A DNA stretch of 64,000 bases from Georgenia satyanarayanai (GTDB lineage: Bacteria; Actinomycetota; Actinomycetes; Actinomycetales; Actinomycetaceae), in the NCBI RefSeq assembly GCF_009193135.1, contig NZ_VUKC01000007.1:97572-161571 (forward strand), read 5' to 3'. Below the pieces are notes generated by a model. It saw nothing but the letters and a program-made list of their open reading frames with translations, did not search any database and had not been told where the DNA came from. The translations under genes and the position numbers were made by a program. Each line of letters opens with the position of its first letter. The first letter of the stretch is position 1. This document shows positions 18,413 through 27,732 of the stretch, in pieces.

Positions 18413-19512
18413 ACCAGTCCCTCATCCCCGCAGCCAAGCCCCTCATCGGGGACGAGGAACGGGCCGCTGTCGATGCGGTGCTGCGCTCGGGCATGGTGGC
18501 CCAGGGGCCGCAGGTGGCGGCCTTCGAGGAGGAGTTCGCGGCCGCGCTCGTCGCGGGGCGGCGGTGCCAGGCGGTGAGCTCGGGCACGGCGGGCCTGCAC
18601 GTGGGCCTGCTCGCGTGCGGCATCGGCCCGGGGGACGAGGTGATCGTCCCGTCCTTCACGTTCGCGGCGACGGCGAACTCGGTCGCGCTGACCGGCGCGA
18701 CGCCGGTGTTCGCGGACATCGACCCGGACACGTTCTGCCTGTCGGCGGAGTCGGTGGCCGCGGCGGTCACCGGGCGGACGCGGGCGGTGATGCCGGTGCA
18801 CCTGTACGGGCACCCGGCGGACATGGACGGCATCGGGGCGGTGGCCGCCGAGCACGGCCTGGAGGTCTTCGAGGACGCCGCGCAGGCGCACGGGGCGAGC
18901 CTGGACGGGCGCCGGGTGGGCACGTGGGGCCGGTTCGCGATGTTCTCCCTGTACCCGACGAAGAACATGACCTCCGGTGAGGGCGGGATGGTGGCCTGCG
19001 CGGACGAGGAGGTCGCCCGCCGGGTGCGGCTGCTGCGCAACCAGGGCATGGAGCGGCAGTACGCGAACGAGGTCGTGGGCCTCAACGTGCGGATGACCGA
19101 CATCCACGCGGCGATCGGGCGGGTGCAGCTGGGCAAGCTCCCCGCCTGGACGGCGCAGCGGCAGGCGAACGCGGCGTTCCTCGACGCGCACCTGAACGGT
19201 GTGGTGACCCCGCCGGTGCGGGCGGGTGCGGTGCACGTCTACCACCAGTACACGGTGCGGGTGGAGGCCGCCGAGCGGGACCGGATGGTCACCGCGCTGC
19301 GCGAGGAGCACGGGATCGGCACGGGCGTGTACTACCCCACCCCCTCCCACCGGCTGCCCTCCCTGGAGCAGTACGCGCCGACGGTGGACATGGGCGAGAC
19401 CGACCGCGCGGCCGGTGAGGTCATCTCCCTGCCGGTGCACCCCTCCCTGTCCCAGGGTGACCTGGAGCGGGTGGTGGCGGGGGTCAACGCCGTCGCCGGG
19501 GCGGGCGCGTGA
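18409..19512 (+). CDS. DegT/DnrJ/EryC1/StrS aminotransferase (WbpE-like)
   Basis: 367 aa PLP-dependent nucleotide-sugar aminotransferase. It has AVSSGTAGLHVGL, VIVPSFTFAATANS, EDAAQAHGA and the PLP lysine in SLYPTKNMTSGEGG. In the WbpB/E/D pathway it puts the 3-amino group on UDP-GlcNAcA. The ATG lies within ATGA overlapping the upstream stop, and it hands over to the dehydrogenase gene with a 1-nt overlap. The trio is translationally coupled. Confidence 0.9.
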   Translation: MNQSLIPAAKPLIGDEERAAVDAVLRSGMVAQGPQVAAFEEEFAAALVAGRRCQAVSSGTAGLHVGLLACGIGPGDEVIVPSFTFAATANSVALTGATPVFADIDPDTFCLSAESVAAAVTGRTRAVMPVHLYGHPADMDGIGAVAAEHGLEVFEDAAQAHGASLDGRRVGTWGRFAMFSLYPTKNMTSGEGGMVACADEEVARRVRLLRNQGMERQYANEVVGLNVRMTDIHAAIGRVQLGKLPAWTAQRQANAAFLDAHLNGVVTPPVRAGAVHVYHQYTVRVEAAERDRMVTALREEHGIGTGVYYPTPSHRLPSLEQYAPTVDMGETDRAAGEVISLPVHPSLSQGDLERVVAGVNAVAGAGA

Positions 19513-20513
19513 TGACGACGACGGCGCGCGGCCCGGTGCGGGTGGGTCTCATCGGGCTGGGGTCGATGGGCCGCCACCACGCCCGGGTGATCCGCCAGAC
19601 CGAGGGTGTGGAGCTGGTGGCGGTGGCCGACCCGGCCGGTGACGTCCACGGCGTGGCCGGGTCCCTGGAGGTGCTTCCGGACGTCGAGGCGCTCGTCGCG
19701 GCCGGGATCGAGGCGGCGATGGTCGCGGTGCCGACGGTCTACCACGAGCAGGTGGGGCTGGCGCTGGCCGCGGCCGGGGTCCACACGATGATCGAGAAGC
19801 CGATCGCGCACACCGTGGAGGCCGGACGCCGCGTCGCGCAGGCGTTCAGCGAGGCCGGCCTGGTGGGGGCGGTGGGCTACGTCGAGCGGTGCAACCCCGC
19901 GATCATGGAGCTGCGCCGTCGCCTGGCGGCCGGTGAGCTGGGCCAGGTGTACCAGATCCAGACCCGTCGCCAGGGGCCGTTCCCGGCGCGGATCTCCGAC
20001 GTCGGGGTGGTCAAGGACCTCGCCACCCACGACGTCGACCTCACCGCGTTCATCGCCGGGTCCACCTACCGGCAGGTCTCCGCCCAGGTGACGCACCGGT
20101 CGGGCCGTGAGCACGAGGACATGGTCGTGGCCACCGGGGTGCTGGAGTCCGGTGTCATCGTCAACCACGTCGTCAACTGGCTCTCGCCGATGAAGGAGCG
20201 CACCACCGTCGTCACCGGTGAGCGCGGGGCCTTCGTTGCCGACACGATGAGCGGGGACCTCATCTTCTACGCCAACGGCACCGTCCCCACGACCTGGGAC
20301 CGGGTGGCCCACTTCCGCGGCGTCACCGAGGGCGACGTCGTGCGCTACGCCCTGCCCAAGCGCGAGCCCCTGGCCGTGGAGCAGGAGAACTTCCGCGACG
20401 CCGTCCTGGGCAACGGCGCCGACATCGTCACCATGGACCAGGGCGTCCACACCCTCACCGTCATCGAGGCCATCCTCCAGGCCGCCCGCGAGGGGACGAC
20501 TGTCGGGCTCTAG
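19512..20513 (+). CDS. Gfo/Idh/MocA oxidoreductase (WbpB-like)
   Basis: 333 aa NAD(P)-dependent oxidoreductase. It has the Rossmann motif VGLIGLGSMGRHHARV at the N-terminus, the EKPIAHTVE catalytic Lys motif and GYVERCNPA. In context it should oxidise C3 of a UDP-2-acetamido-uronate for the aminotransferase. ATG 19512 overlaps the previous stop (TGATG); a GTG directly before it (19509) is possible. Its TAG stop shares CTAG (20510-20513) with the stop of the convergent small gene. Confidence 0.88.
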   Translation: MTTTARGPVRVGLIGLGSMGRHHARVIRQTEGVELVAVADPAGDVHGVAGSLEVLPDVEALVAAGIEAAMVAVPTVYHEQVGLALAAAGVHTMIEKPIAHTVEAGRRVAQAFSEAGLVGAVGYVERCNPAIMELRRRLAAGELGQVYQIQTRRQGPFPARISDVGVVKDLATHDVDLTAFIAGSTYRQVSAQVTHRSGREHEDMVVATGVLESGVIVNHVVNWLSPMKERTTVVTGERGAFVADTMSGDLIFYANGTVPTTWDRVAHFRGVTEGDVVRYALPKREPLAVEQENFRDAVLGNGADIVTMDQGVHTLTVIEAILQAAREGTTVGL

Positions 20514-20776
20514 GACATCGCGTTGAGCACGATGTTCCCGAGCACGATGCCGAGAATCGTCGCCACAATGGCCACGACGACGGCGACCTTGGCGAGGCGT
20601 TCCTTGCGGACCAGTCCGATGACGGCCGCGATGATCGCGAGCGCGCCGAACAGGATGGGAATGAAGAGGACGGCGACAGCCGCGAGCACGAAAGAGACGA
20701 TCGAGAGGACATTCGTCCCGGCGTCGGTCCGTCCGACCTGAGCGCGGTTTGCGCCGATGTAGTCGTCCTGAGCCAT
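20510..20776 (-). CDS. Small membrane protein of unknown function
   Basis: 88 aa. A short polar N-terminus (MAQDDYIGANRAQVGRTDAG) is followed by two or three hydrophobic helices (about 24-58 and 65-85) with a basic loop RKERLAK, as in DUF4190-like proteins. The start is supported by AAAGGAGCG 6 nt upstream of ATG 20776. The family is not recognised with certainty. Confidence 0.75.
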   Translation of the reverse strand: MAQDDYIGANRAQVGRTDAGTNVLSIVSFVLAAVAVLFIPILFGALAIIAAVIGLVRKERLAKVAVVVAIVATILGIVLGNIVLNAMS

Positions 20777-20927
20777 GAGGAACGCTCCTTTGCGTTGTCG
20801 GTTCGGTGTCAACGGGCGGATACGTCGTTTCCGCCCGAAATGACCGTTCCACACGTCGTGACGGTCGGCAACCGGAAAGGCGTGCCAGCACGTCACGGAA
20901 TTCACGAGAACAGGACCCGCCCGGGAT

Positions 20928-21797
20928 TCAGCGCAACAGCTTGGACATTCGCCTGTCGGCGAGAGGTTTGCCGCCGGTCTGGCAGGTGGGGCAGTACTGG
21001 AGCGAGGAGTCGGCGAAGGACACCTCGGCCACGGTGTCCCCGCACCGTGGGCACGGGTGTCCCGTACGCCCGTGCACGGCCATTCCCGAGCGCTTGACGT
21101 CCTTGAGCTCGGCGGCGTCCCGACCCGCCGCCGCGGTGATCGCCGCCTCGAGCACGCCGCCGATGCTGCCGTACAGGTGGTCCCGGGCGGTGGCGTCGAG
21201 GGTCCGGGTCAGCGCGAAGGGGCTGAGCCGGGCGGCGTGGAGGATCTCGTCGGAGTAGGCGTTGCCGATCCCGGCGATGACGCCCTGGTCCCGGAGCAGG
21301 CCCTTGACCTGCTGGTTCCGCGCGTCGAGGAGCTCGTCGAAGCGCTCTCGCGTGAACTCCGGTGACAGCGGTTCCACGCCGAGGGTCGCGATCCGCTCGA
21401 CATCGGCGGGGTCGCGCACGACGTGGATGGCCAGGCTCTTCTTCGTGCCGGCCTCGGTGAGGTCGAAGGCACCCTCGTCGAGGACGACGCGCGCCGCGAG
21501 CCCCGACCTGCCGGCCTTGGGCACGCCGGCGGGAGCGGTCTCGTGCCAGCGCACCCAGCCCGCCCGGGCGAGGTGGAAGACGAGGTGGAGGTCGCCGTCG
21601 GGGGTCGTCGTCGTGAGGTCGAGCCACTTCCCGTGCCGGGAGGCGCCGGTGACGGTGGCCCCGACCAGCGCCGTCGGCGGCGGGTCGTACGTCTTGAGGG
21701 CGGGGAAGGAGGTGACGTGCAGGGCGCGCACCGTTCGGCCGCCGGCGCGGGCGGCGAGCACCTGCACCAGGGCCTGCACCTCCGGAAGCTCGGGCAC
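20928..21797 (-). CDS. Fpg/Nei-family DNA glycosylase
   Basis: Bifunctional base-excision repair glycosylase/AP lyase, 289 aa. The catalytic N-terminal proline and glutamate are in PELPEV; the domain lysine is in ASRHGKWLDL. The helix-two-turn-helix carries GVIAGIGNAYSDEILH. A C-terminal zinc finger has CPRC and CPTC. The mature start is fixed by PELPEV. The family includes MutM (8-oxoG) and Nei-like enzymes; the divergent sequence fits actinobacterial Nei-like proteins as well as Fpg. Confidence 0.9.
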   Translation of the reverse strand: MPELPEVQALVQVLAARAGGRTVRALHVTSFPALKTYDPPPTALVGATVTGASRHGKWLDLTTTTPDGDLHLVFHLARAGWVRWHETAPAGVPKAGRSGLAARVVLDEGAFDLTEAGTKKSLAIHVVRDPADVERIATLGVEPLSPEFTRERFDELLDARNQQVKGLLRDQGVIAGIGNAYSDEILHAARLSPFALTRTLDATARDHLYGSIGGVLEAAITAAAGRDAAELKDVKRSGMAVHGRTGHPCPRCGDTVAEVSFADSSLQYCPTCQTGGKPLADRRMSKLLR

Positions 21798-21848
21798 CCG
21801 AGCAGTCTGGCAGAGCGCCGTGCGGCGCGACAGACCTGGGGAGACGTC

Positions 21849-21938
21849 GGCAAGTCGGCTGTCGGCGGCAAGTCGGCTGTCGGCGGCAAGTCGGCTGTCG
21901 GCGGCAAGTCGGCTGTCGGCGGCAAGTCGGCTGTCGGC
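21849..21938. repeat. Five perfect tandem copies of an 18-nt unit
   Basis: GGCAAGTCGGCTGTCGGC occurs five times head-to-tail without a mismatch (21849-21938). The unit is the same family as the inverted units at 5649-5701 (GGTAACTCGGCTGTCGGC). It lies between the rmlB stop and the start of the downstream glycosylase gene. There are no spacers, so it is not a CRISPR array. Confidence 0.95.
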
Positions 21939-21965
21939 GGGGGAGGGGGGACCGACGGTGGAGGG

Positions 21966-22982
<1,017 letters not shown>

Positions 22983-24311
22983 TCAGGGTCGGCCCATGCC
23001 GTGGTAGGTCCAGCCGGCGGCGCGCCACCGGGCGGGGTCCAGGACGTTGCGTCCGTCGATGACGACGGGGCGGCCGGCGAGGGTCTTGACGGCGGTGGGG
23101 TCGAGGTCGCGGAACTGGCGCCACTCGGTGAGGAGCAGGACGAGGTCGGCGCCGGTGATGGCGTCCTCGGCGGAGTCGGCGACGGTGAAGCTGTGGTGGT
23201 CCTGGGCGGCGAGGATGGGGCCGGCCTGGGGGTCGGTGACCGCGACGTGGGCGCCGGCGGCGGACAGGCGGTGGGCGATGTCCAGGGCCGGGGAGTTGCG
23301 CATGTCGTCGGTGTCGGGCTTGAAGGAGGCGCCCAGCACGGCGACGCGCTTGCCGGCGGGCTGCCCGTCGAGGAGGTCGGTGGCCAGGGTGATGACGTGG
23401 TCGCGGCGGCGGTCGTTGATGGAGTCGACCTCGCGCAGGAAGCCCAGGGCCTCGTCCACGCCGAGCTCCTCGGCGCGGGCCATGAAGGCGCGGATGTCCT
23501 TGGGCAGGCAGCCCCCGCCGAAGCCGACGCCGGCGCGCAGGAACTTGTGCCCGATGCGGTCGTCGTGGCCGATGGCGGCGGCGAGCTGGGTGACGTCGGC
23601 GCCGGTGGCCTCGCACAGCTCGGCCATGGCGTTGATGAAGGAGATCTTCGTGGCCAGGAAGGAGTTCGCGGCGACCTTGACGAGCTCGGCGGTGGCGTAG
23701 TCGGTGAGCAGGCGGGGGATGGCCTGGGTGGTGATGAGGTTGTCGTAGACCTCGTCCAGGACCTCCTGACCCACGCGGGCGGCCTCGGGGTCAGGGGAGA
23801 GGCCGTAGACGAGGCGGTCGGGGGAGATGGTGTCCTGGACCGCGAAGCCCTCGCGCAGGAACTCGGGGTTCCACACCAGCACGCCACCGGCGGCGGTGAC
23901 CTGCTCGGCGATGCCGGCGGCGGTGCCCACCGGCACGGTGGACTTGCCCACCACGAGCACCGGGCCCGCCTCGGTGGGGGCCAGGTGGGGCAGCAGCCCC
24001 GCGACCGCCCCGTTGACCTGGGACATGTCCGCGGCGTAGGAGCCGGCCTGCTGGGGGGTACCCACCCCGATGAAGTGGACCCGGGCCCCGGCGACGTCGG
24101 CGAAGTCGGTGGAGAAACGCAGCCGCCCGGCCTGGACGTTGCGCTCGAGCAGCTCGGTGAAGCCCGGCTCGTGGAACGGGGCCCTGCCCGCGTTGAGCAG
24201 GGCGACCTTCTCCTCGTTCACGTCGATCCCCACGACGTCATGGCCCAGCTCCGCCATCGACGCCGCGTGCACCGCACCCAGGTACCCACAACCGATCACC
24301 GAAATCTGCAT
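22983..24311 (-). CDS. ugd: UDP-glucose 6-dehydrogenase
   Basis: Oxidises UDP-glucose to UDP-glucuronate with 2 NAD; 442 aa. It has VIGCGYLGAVHA at the N-terminus, the catalytic Cys in FGGGCLPKD, VKVAANSFLATKISFINAMAELCE in the central domain and GASFKPDTDDMRNSP in the C-terminal domain. ATG 24311 is placed where the Rossmann strand begins. A UDP-GlcNAc dehydrogenase (WbpA/WecC) is the alternative, but the active-site context is of the Ugd type. First gene of a ugd-rmlB unit. Confidence 0.92.
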   Translation of the reverse strand: MQISVIGCGYLGAVHAASMAELGHDVVGIDVNEEKVALLNAGRAPFHEPGFTELLERNVQAGRLRFSTDFADVAGARVHFIGVGTPQQAGSYAADMSQVNGAVAGLLPHLAPTEAGPVLVVGKSTVPVGTAAGIAEQVTAAGGVLVWNPEFLREGFAVQDTISPDRLVYGLSPDPEAARVGQEVLDEVYDNLITTQAIPRLLTDYATAELVKVAANSFLATKISFINAMAELCEATGADVTQLAAAIGHDDRIGHKFLRAGVGFGGGCLPKDIRAFMARAEELGVDEALGFLREVDSINDRRRDHVITLATDLLDGQPAGKRVAVLGASFKPDTDDMRNSPALDIAHRLSAAGAHVAVTDPQAGPILAAQDHHSFTVADSAEDAITGADLVLLLTEWRQFRDLDPTAVKTLAGRPVVIDGRNVLDPARWRAAGWTYHGMGRP

Positions 24312-24398
24312 GGGGGACACACTAGCCATGCGAACGTGTGAGGAAGATGAGACTTCGGTCGGGGCGTACGGCTCACGGTCCGTCTGCTGCGCCCGAGG

Positions 24399-24404
24399 TA
24401 CATT
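24399..24404 (+). promoter_or_regulatory. -10 box TACATT, leaderless layout
   Basis: TACATT ends 7 nt before the ATG at 24412 with no ribosome site between. The -35 region is unclear. Confidence 0.4.
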
Positions 24405-24411
24405 CTGAGGC

Positions 24412-26304
24412 ATGACTGTTCGCGGGGGGCGGATCGCTCTGTGCTGCACAATTGCCGGACTCACCACCGTCGGTGCGCTCGCACCGGCCGCCCAGGGGGC
24501 GGACGCGGCGCCAGGTGGTGACGCCGTCGTCGTCCTCGAGCTCACCGACGGCGACGGCGTCCCGACGGACCTGGCCGCGGGCCGGCAGGTGGACGGGGCG
24601 GTGCTCACCGACGAGCTCGCCGTCCCGGAGTTCTCCGTCGCCGCCGTCACCTGGGACGGGCTGGACGCACCCGACGAGACCTTCTCCGTGCGGGTGCGCA
24701 CGGGCGGGGAGTGGTCGGCGTGGACCGGGCTGGAGCCCGACGCCGCCGAGGCTGGGGACGTCGGTGGGACGGAGCCCTACATCGTCGGCGGTGCGACCGG
24801 GGTGCAGCTGCGGGTGGCGGCCGGCGACGGCGTGCTGCCCCACGACCTGCGCCTGCACCTCATCCCGCCCGAGCCGGGCGGGGAGGAGACGGTCGCGGCA
24901 ACGGCGCGGGAGACCGCACAGCTCGCCGCCGACGCAGCTGCCGGCGCCCCCAGGGCCGCATCCGTCCGCACGGAGACGGCAGGGGCGCAGGGCGCCGCCC
25001 CCGCGGCCGCCACCACTCGGGCGGCCGTGTCCGCCCCGCGCGTCATCAGCCGCGCCGGCTGGGGCGCCGACGAGTCGACGATGACGTGGACGCCGCGCCA
25101 CGACCCGCTGCGGGCGGCCGTCGTCCACCACACGGCCGGCTCGAACAGCTACACCGCCGCCCAGTCCGCCGGCATCGTCCGGGGCATCTACCACTACCAC
25201 GCGGTGAGCCGGGCCTGGGGCGACATCGGGTACAACTTCCTCGTCGACAAGTACGGCCAGGTCTTCGAGGGGCGGGCGGGCTCGCTCGACGCGCCGCCCG
25301 GCCGCATGCCCGAGGCGGCCCACGCCCGCGGCTTCAACCGCGGCACGCTCGGCATCTCCGTGCTCGGCGACTACTCGAGCCTCTACGCCCCCGACTCCGT
25401 CCTCACCACCATGGCCCGCGTCATCGCGTGGAAGTTCGACGCCGCCGACATCGACATGAGCGCCCCGAGCGGCATGACCTCACCCGGCACGGCCCATCGG
25501 CCCGCGGGCCAGAACCTCCCGCGCGTCTTCGCCCACCGCGACGTCGGTGCGACCACGTGCCCCGGCAACAACATCTACGCGCGCATCCCGTGGCTCAACG
25601 AGCAGGTCGCCACCCTCGTCGACGGCGACGAGTACCACCTGCGCAACAGCCTCACCGGCGGCGACGCCGACCTCGCCTTCCGGCTCGGCCTGTCCACCGA
25701 CGAGGTGCTCGTCGGTGACTGGGACGGAGACGGCAGGGACACCCTCGCGCTGCGCCGTGGCAACACCTACCTCGTCTACGACGCCCACCCGGGCCAGCGC
25801 TTCCGCACGGTGCGCTACGGGCGACCCGACGACGTCGTCCTCGTCGGGGACTGGAACGGCGACGGCACGGACTCCTTCGCCGTGCGACGGGGACGGACGT
25901 ACCACGTGAAGAACTCGATGACGGGCGGGGACGCCGACGCCGTCATCCACTACGGACGCCCGGGCGACGACGTCCTCGTCGGCGACTGGGACGGGGACCG
26001 GCGCGACACCCTGGCGGTGCGCCGCGGAGCGGACTACCACGTGAAGAACCGCATCGCCGGTGGCGACGCGGACGTCGTCCTCCGGTACGGACGTGCCGAC
26101 GACGTCGTCCTCGTGGGCGACTGGGACCGCAACGGCACCGACACCTTCGCCGTCCGGCGCGGCCGGGAGTACCACGTGCGCAACTCCCTCACCGGGGGCG
26201 ACGCGCACGTCGTGCTCACCTACGGCAAGGCCGACGACGTCGTCCTCGTGGGTGACTGGAACGGCGACGGACGCGACACCTTCGGGGTGCGGCGCAGCGG
26301 CTGA
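24412..26304 (+). CDS. Secreted N-acetylmuramoyl-L-alanine amidase (PGRP type) with FG-GAP-like repeats
   Basis: 630 aa. A signal peptide ends near AAQGADA (about residue 31). A beta-rich N-terminal region is followed by an Ala-rich linker (about 160-205). The amidase_2/PGRP domain (about 208-400) has zinc ligands in VVHHTAG and the AHRDVGATTCPGN motif, plus GDIGYNFLVD. Five GDWDGDGRDT-type repeats (about 405-628) follow. The enzyme cleaves the MurNAc-L-Ala bond in peptidoglycan. The repeat module replaces the usual SH3 or LysM wall-binding domain, so it probably holds the enzyme on the surface (inference). Confidence 0.92.
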   Translation: MTVRGGRIALCCTIAGLTTVGALAPAAQGADAAPGGDAVVVLELTDGDGVPTDLAAGRQVDGAVLTDELAVPEFSVAAVTWDGLDAPDETFSVRVRTGGEWSAWTGLEPDAAEAGDVGGTEPYIVGGATGVQLRVAAGDGVLPHDLRLHLIPPEPGGEETVAATARETAQLAADAAAGAPRAASVRTETAGAQGAAPAAATTRAAVSAPRVISRAGWGADESTMTWTPRHDPLRAAVVHHTAGSNSYTAAQSAGIVRGIYHYHAVSRAWGDIGYNFLVDKYGQVFEGRAGSLDAPPGRMPEAAHARGFNRGTLGISVLGDYSSLYAPDSVLTTMARVIAWKFDAADIDMSAPSGMTSPGTAHRPAGQNLPRVFAHRDVGATTCPGNNIYARIPWLNEQVATLVDGDEYHLRNSLTGGDADLAFRLGLSTDEVLVGDWDGDGRDTLALRRGNTYLVYDAHPGQRFRTVRYGRPDDVVLVGDWNGDGTDSFAVRRGRTYHVKNSMTGGDADAVIHYGRPGDDVLVGDWDGDRRDTLAVRRGADYHVKNRIAGGDADVVLRYGRADDVVLVGDWDRNGTDTFAVRRGREYHVRNSLTGGDAHVVLTYGKADDVVLVGDWNGDGRDTFGVRRSG

Positions 26305-26349
26305 GGACCGGATCGCGGGGAAATGCCGTCGACAGCCGTAGTGGAGCGG

Positions 26350-26355
26350 TACGCT
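26350..26355 (+). promoter_or_regulatory. -10 box TACGCT
   Basis: TACGCT lies about 40 nt before the GTG at 26396, with GGAGTCCAC as ribosome site. A single copy of the GTCGACAGCCGTAG element sits just upstream (26325-26340). Confidence 0.3.
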
Positions 26356-26395
26356 CAGCCCGCACGGGGGCCCTTTTCACCACAATGGAGTCCAC

Positions 26396-27691
26396 GTGAA
26401 CCTTCGACGTTCGCTGTCCGCTGCGGCGGTGGCGGCACTTTCCCTGGGGCTGGCGCTCGGCGCCGGGTCCCCTGCCCTGGCCAAGGGTGATGTCGTCCGT
26501 GGGAACGGCAACGAGTACTTCCTCACCAACAACTTCTCCGGCACCGCCCACCGGTTCACCTACGGGAAGGCCACCGACGAGCTCCTCGTCGGCGACTGGG
26601 ACGGCGACGGCAGGGATACGCTGGCGATCCGCCGCGGGAACACGTTCTACGTGTCCAACTCCCTCACGGGCGGCACAGCCGACAAGACCTTCAGGTACGG
26701 CCGCCGCGGGGACGTCATCCTCGTCGGTGACTGGAACGGGGACGGCAAGGACACCTTCGCGGTGCGCCGCGGGGCCGAGTACCACGTGAAGAACTCGGTG
26801 ACGGGCGGCGACGCCGACCGCGTCTTCCGCTACGGCCGCGCCCAGGACACCATCCTCGTCGGGGACTGGGACCGGGACCGCCGCGACACCTTCGCGGTGC
26901 GCCGCGGCAACGTCTACCACGTGAAGAACGCCCTGCGGGGCGGGGACGCCGACCAGGTGGTCAGCTACGGCCGTGAGCGTGACGTCATCCTCGTCGGTGA
27001 CTGGGACGGCGACGGCGACGACACCTTCGCGGTGCGCCGCGGGAACGAGTACCACATCGCCAACAAGATCCGCGGCGGCTCCGCTGACCGCGTCGAGACC
27101 TTCGGACGCGCCGACGACACGGTGTTCGTCGGTGACTGGAACAGGGACGGCAAGGACACCCTCGGCCTGCGCCGGGTCGCGACGCCGCGCCCGGCCGAGC
27201 CCGCTCCCGCGCCGGTCCGCACCATCAAGGACGGGGCCCACCGCGTGGGTACGTCGGTGCAGCCCGGCGTCTACCGCGCCCCGGGTGGGGACCAGTGCTA
27301 CTGGGAGAAGGTGTCCGGCTTCGGCGGCACGTTCGACGAGATCATCGCCAACGGCTACGGGGACACGAGCCCGATCGTGCGGATCGAGCGGTCCGACGCC
27401 GGGTTCCTCACCGAGGACTGCGGCACGTGGACGAGCGTCGAGGCGACGTACCCGAAGGCGCCCGCCACTGCGTTCACGAGCGGCTCCTTCGTCGTCGGTG
27501 GCCACATCAAGCCCGGGACCTACCAGGCAGCAGGTGGTGACAACTGCTACTGGGAGAGGGTCTCCGGGTTCAGCGGGTACTTCGACGAGATCATCGCCAA
27601 CAGCTACGGCGACCGACGCCCGATCGTGACGATCTCCGGCTCGGACGCCGGCTTCAGGTCCGAGGACTGCGGCACCTGGCGCCGGATCTAG
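26396..27691 (+). CDS. Secreted FG-GAP-like protein with two C-terminal Cys-containing repeats, function unknown
   Basis: 431 aa; GTG start preceded by GGAG. The signal peptide ends at about residue 28 (SPALAKG). The repeat module begins at once (residues 32-262), with five GDWDGDG-type repeats and no catalytic domain before it. Two copies of a ~70-residue domain (about 276-350 and 360-431) end the protein; each has PGxYxxxGGDxCYWExVSGF, FDEIIANxYGD and EDCGTW, with two cysteines likely to form a disulfide. No enzyme motif is recognised. Confidence 0.85.
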   Translation: MNLRRSLSAAAVAALSLGLALGAGSPALAKGDVVRGNGNEYFLTNNFSGTAHRFTYGKATDELLVGDWDGDGRDTLAIRRGNTFYVSNSLTGGTADKTFRYGRRGDVILVGDWNGDGKDTFAVRRGAEYHVKNSVTGGDADRVFRYGRAQDTILVGDWDRDRRDTFAVRRGNVYHVKNALRGGDADQVVSYGRERDVILVGDWDGDGDDTFAVRRGNEYHIANKIRGGSADRVETFGRADDTVFVGDWNRDGKDTLGLRRVATPRPAEPAPAPVRTIKDGAHRVGTSVQPGVYRAPGGDQCYWEKVSGFGGTFDEIIANGYGDTSPIVRIERSDAGFLTEDCGTWTSVEATYPKAPATAFTSGSFVVGGHIKPGTYQAAGGDNCYWERVSGFSGYFDEIIANSYGDRRPIVTISGSDAGFRSEDCGTWRRI

Positions 27692-27698
27692 AGTGCGT

Positions 27699-27732
27699 GG
27701 CGCAGGCCCGGGGTCAGTCCCGGGCCTGCGCC
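27699..27732. terminator. Bidirectional terminator, 14-bp perfect stem
   Basis: GGCGCAGGCCCGGG and CCCGGGCCTGCGCC pair perfectly around a 6-nt loop. The loop contains the stop codon of the convergent rmlC gene, so the hairpin overlaps its last codons. Confidence 0.8.

Noticed and set aside
20510..20905. Upstream extension of the small membrane protein to 131 codons
   Set aside because: AAAGGAGCG stands before the internal ATG at 20776, and the extension is not hydrophobic or conserved-looking.
21849..21938. Possible CRISPR array
   Set aside because: The 18-nt units abut without spacers and no cas gene is nearby.
22983..24701. Ugd extended to 572 codons
   Set aside because: The extension is antisense to the amidase gene and precedes the conserved Rossmann start; ATG 24311 is right for the family.
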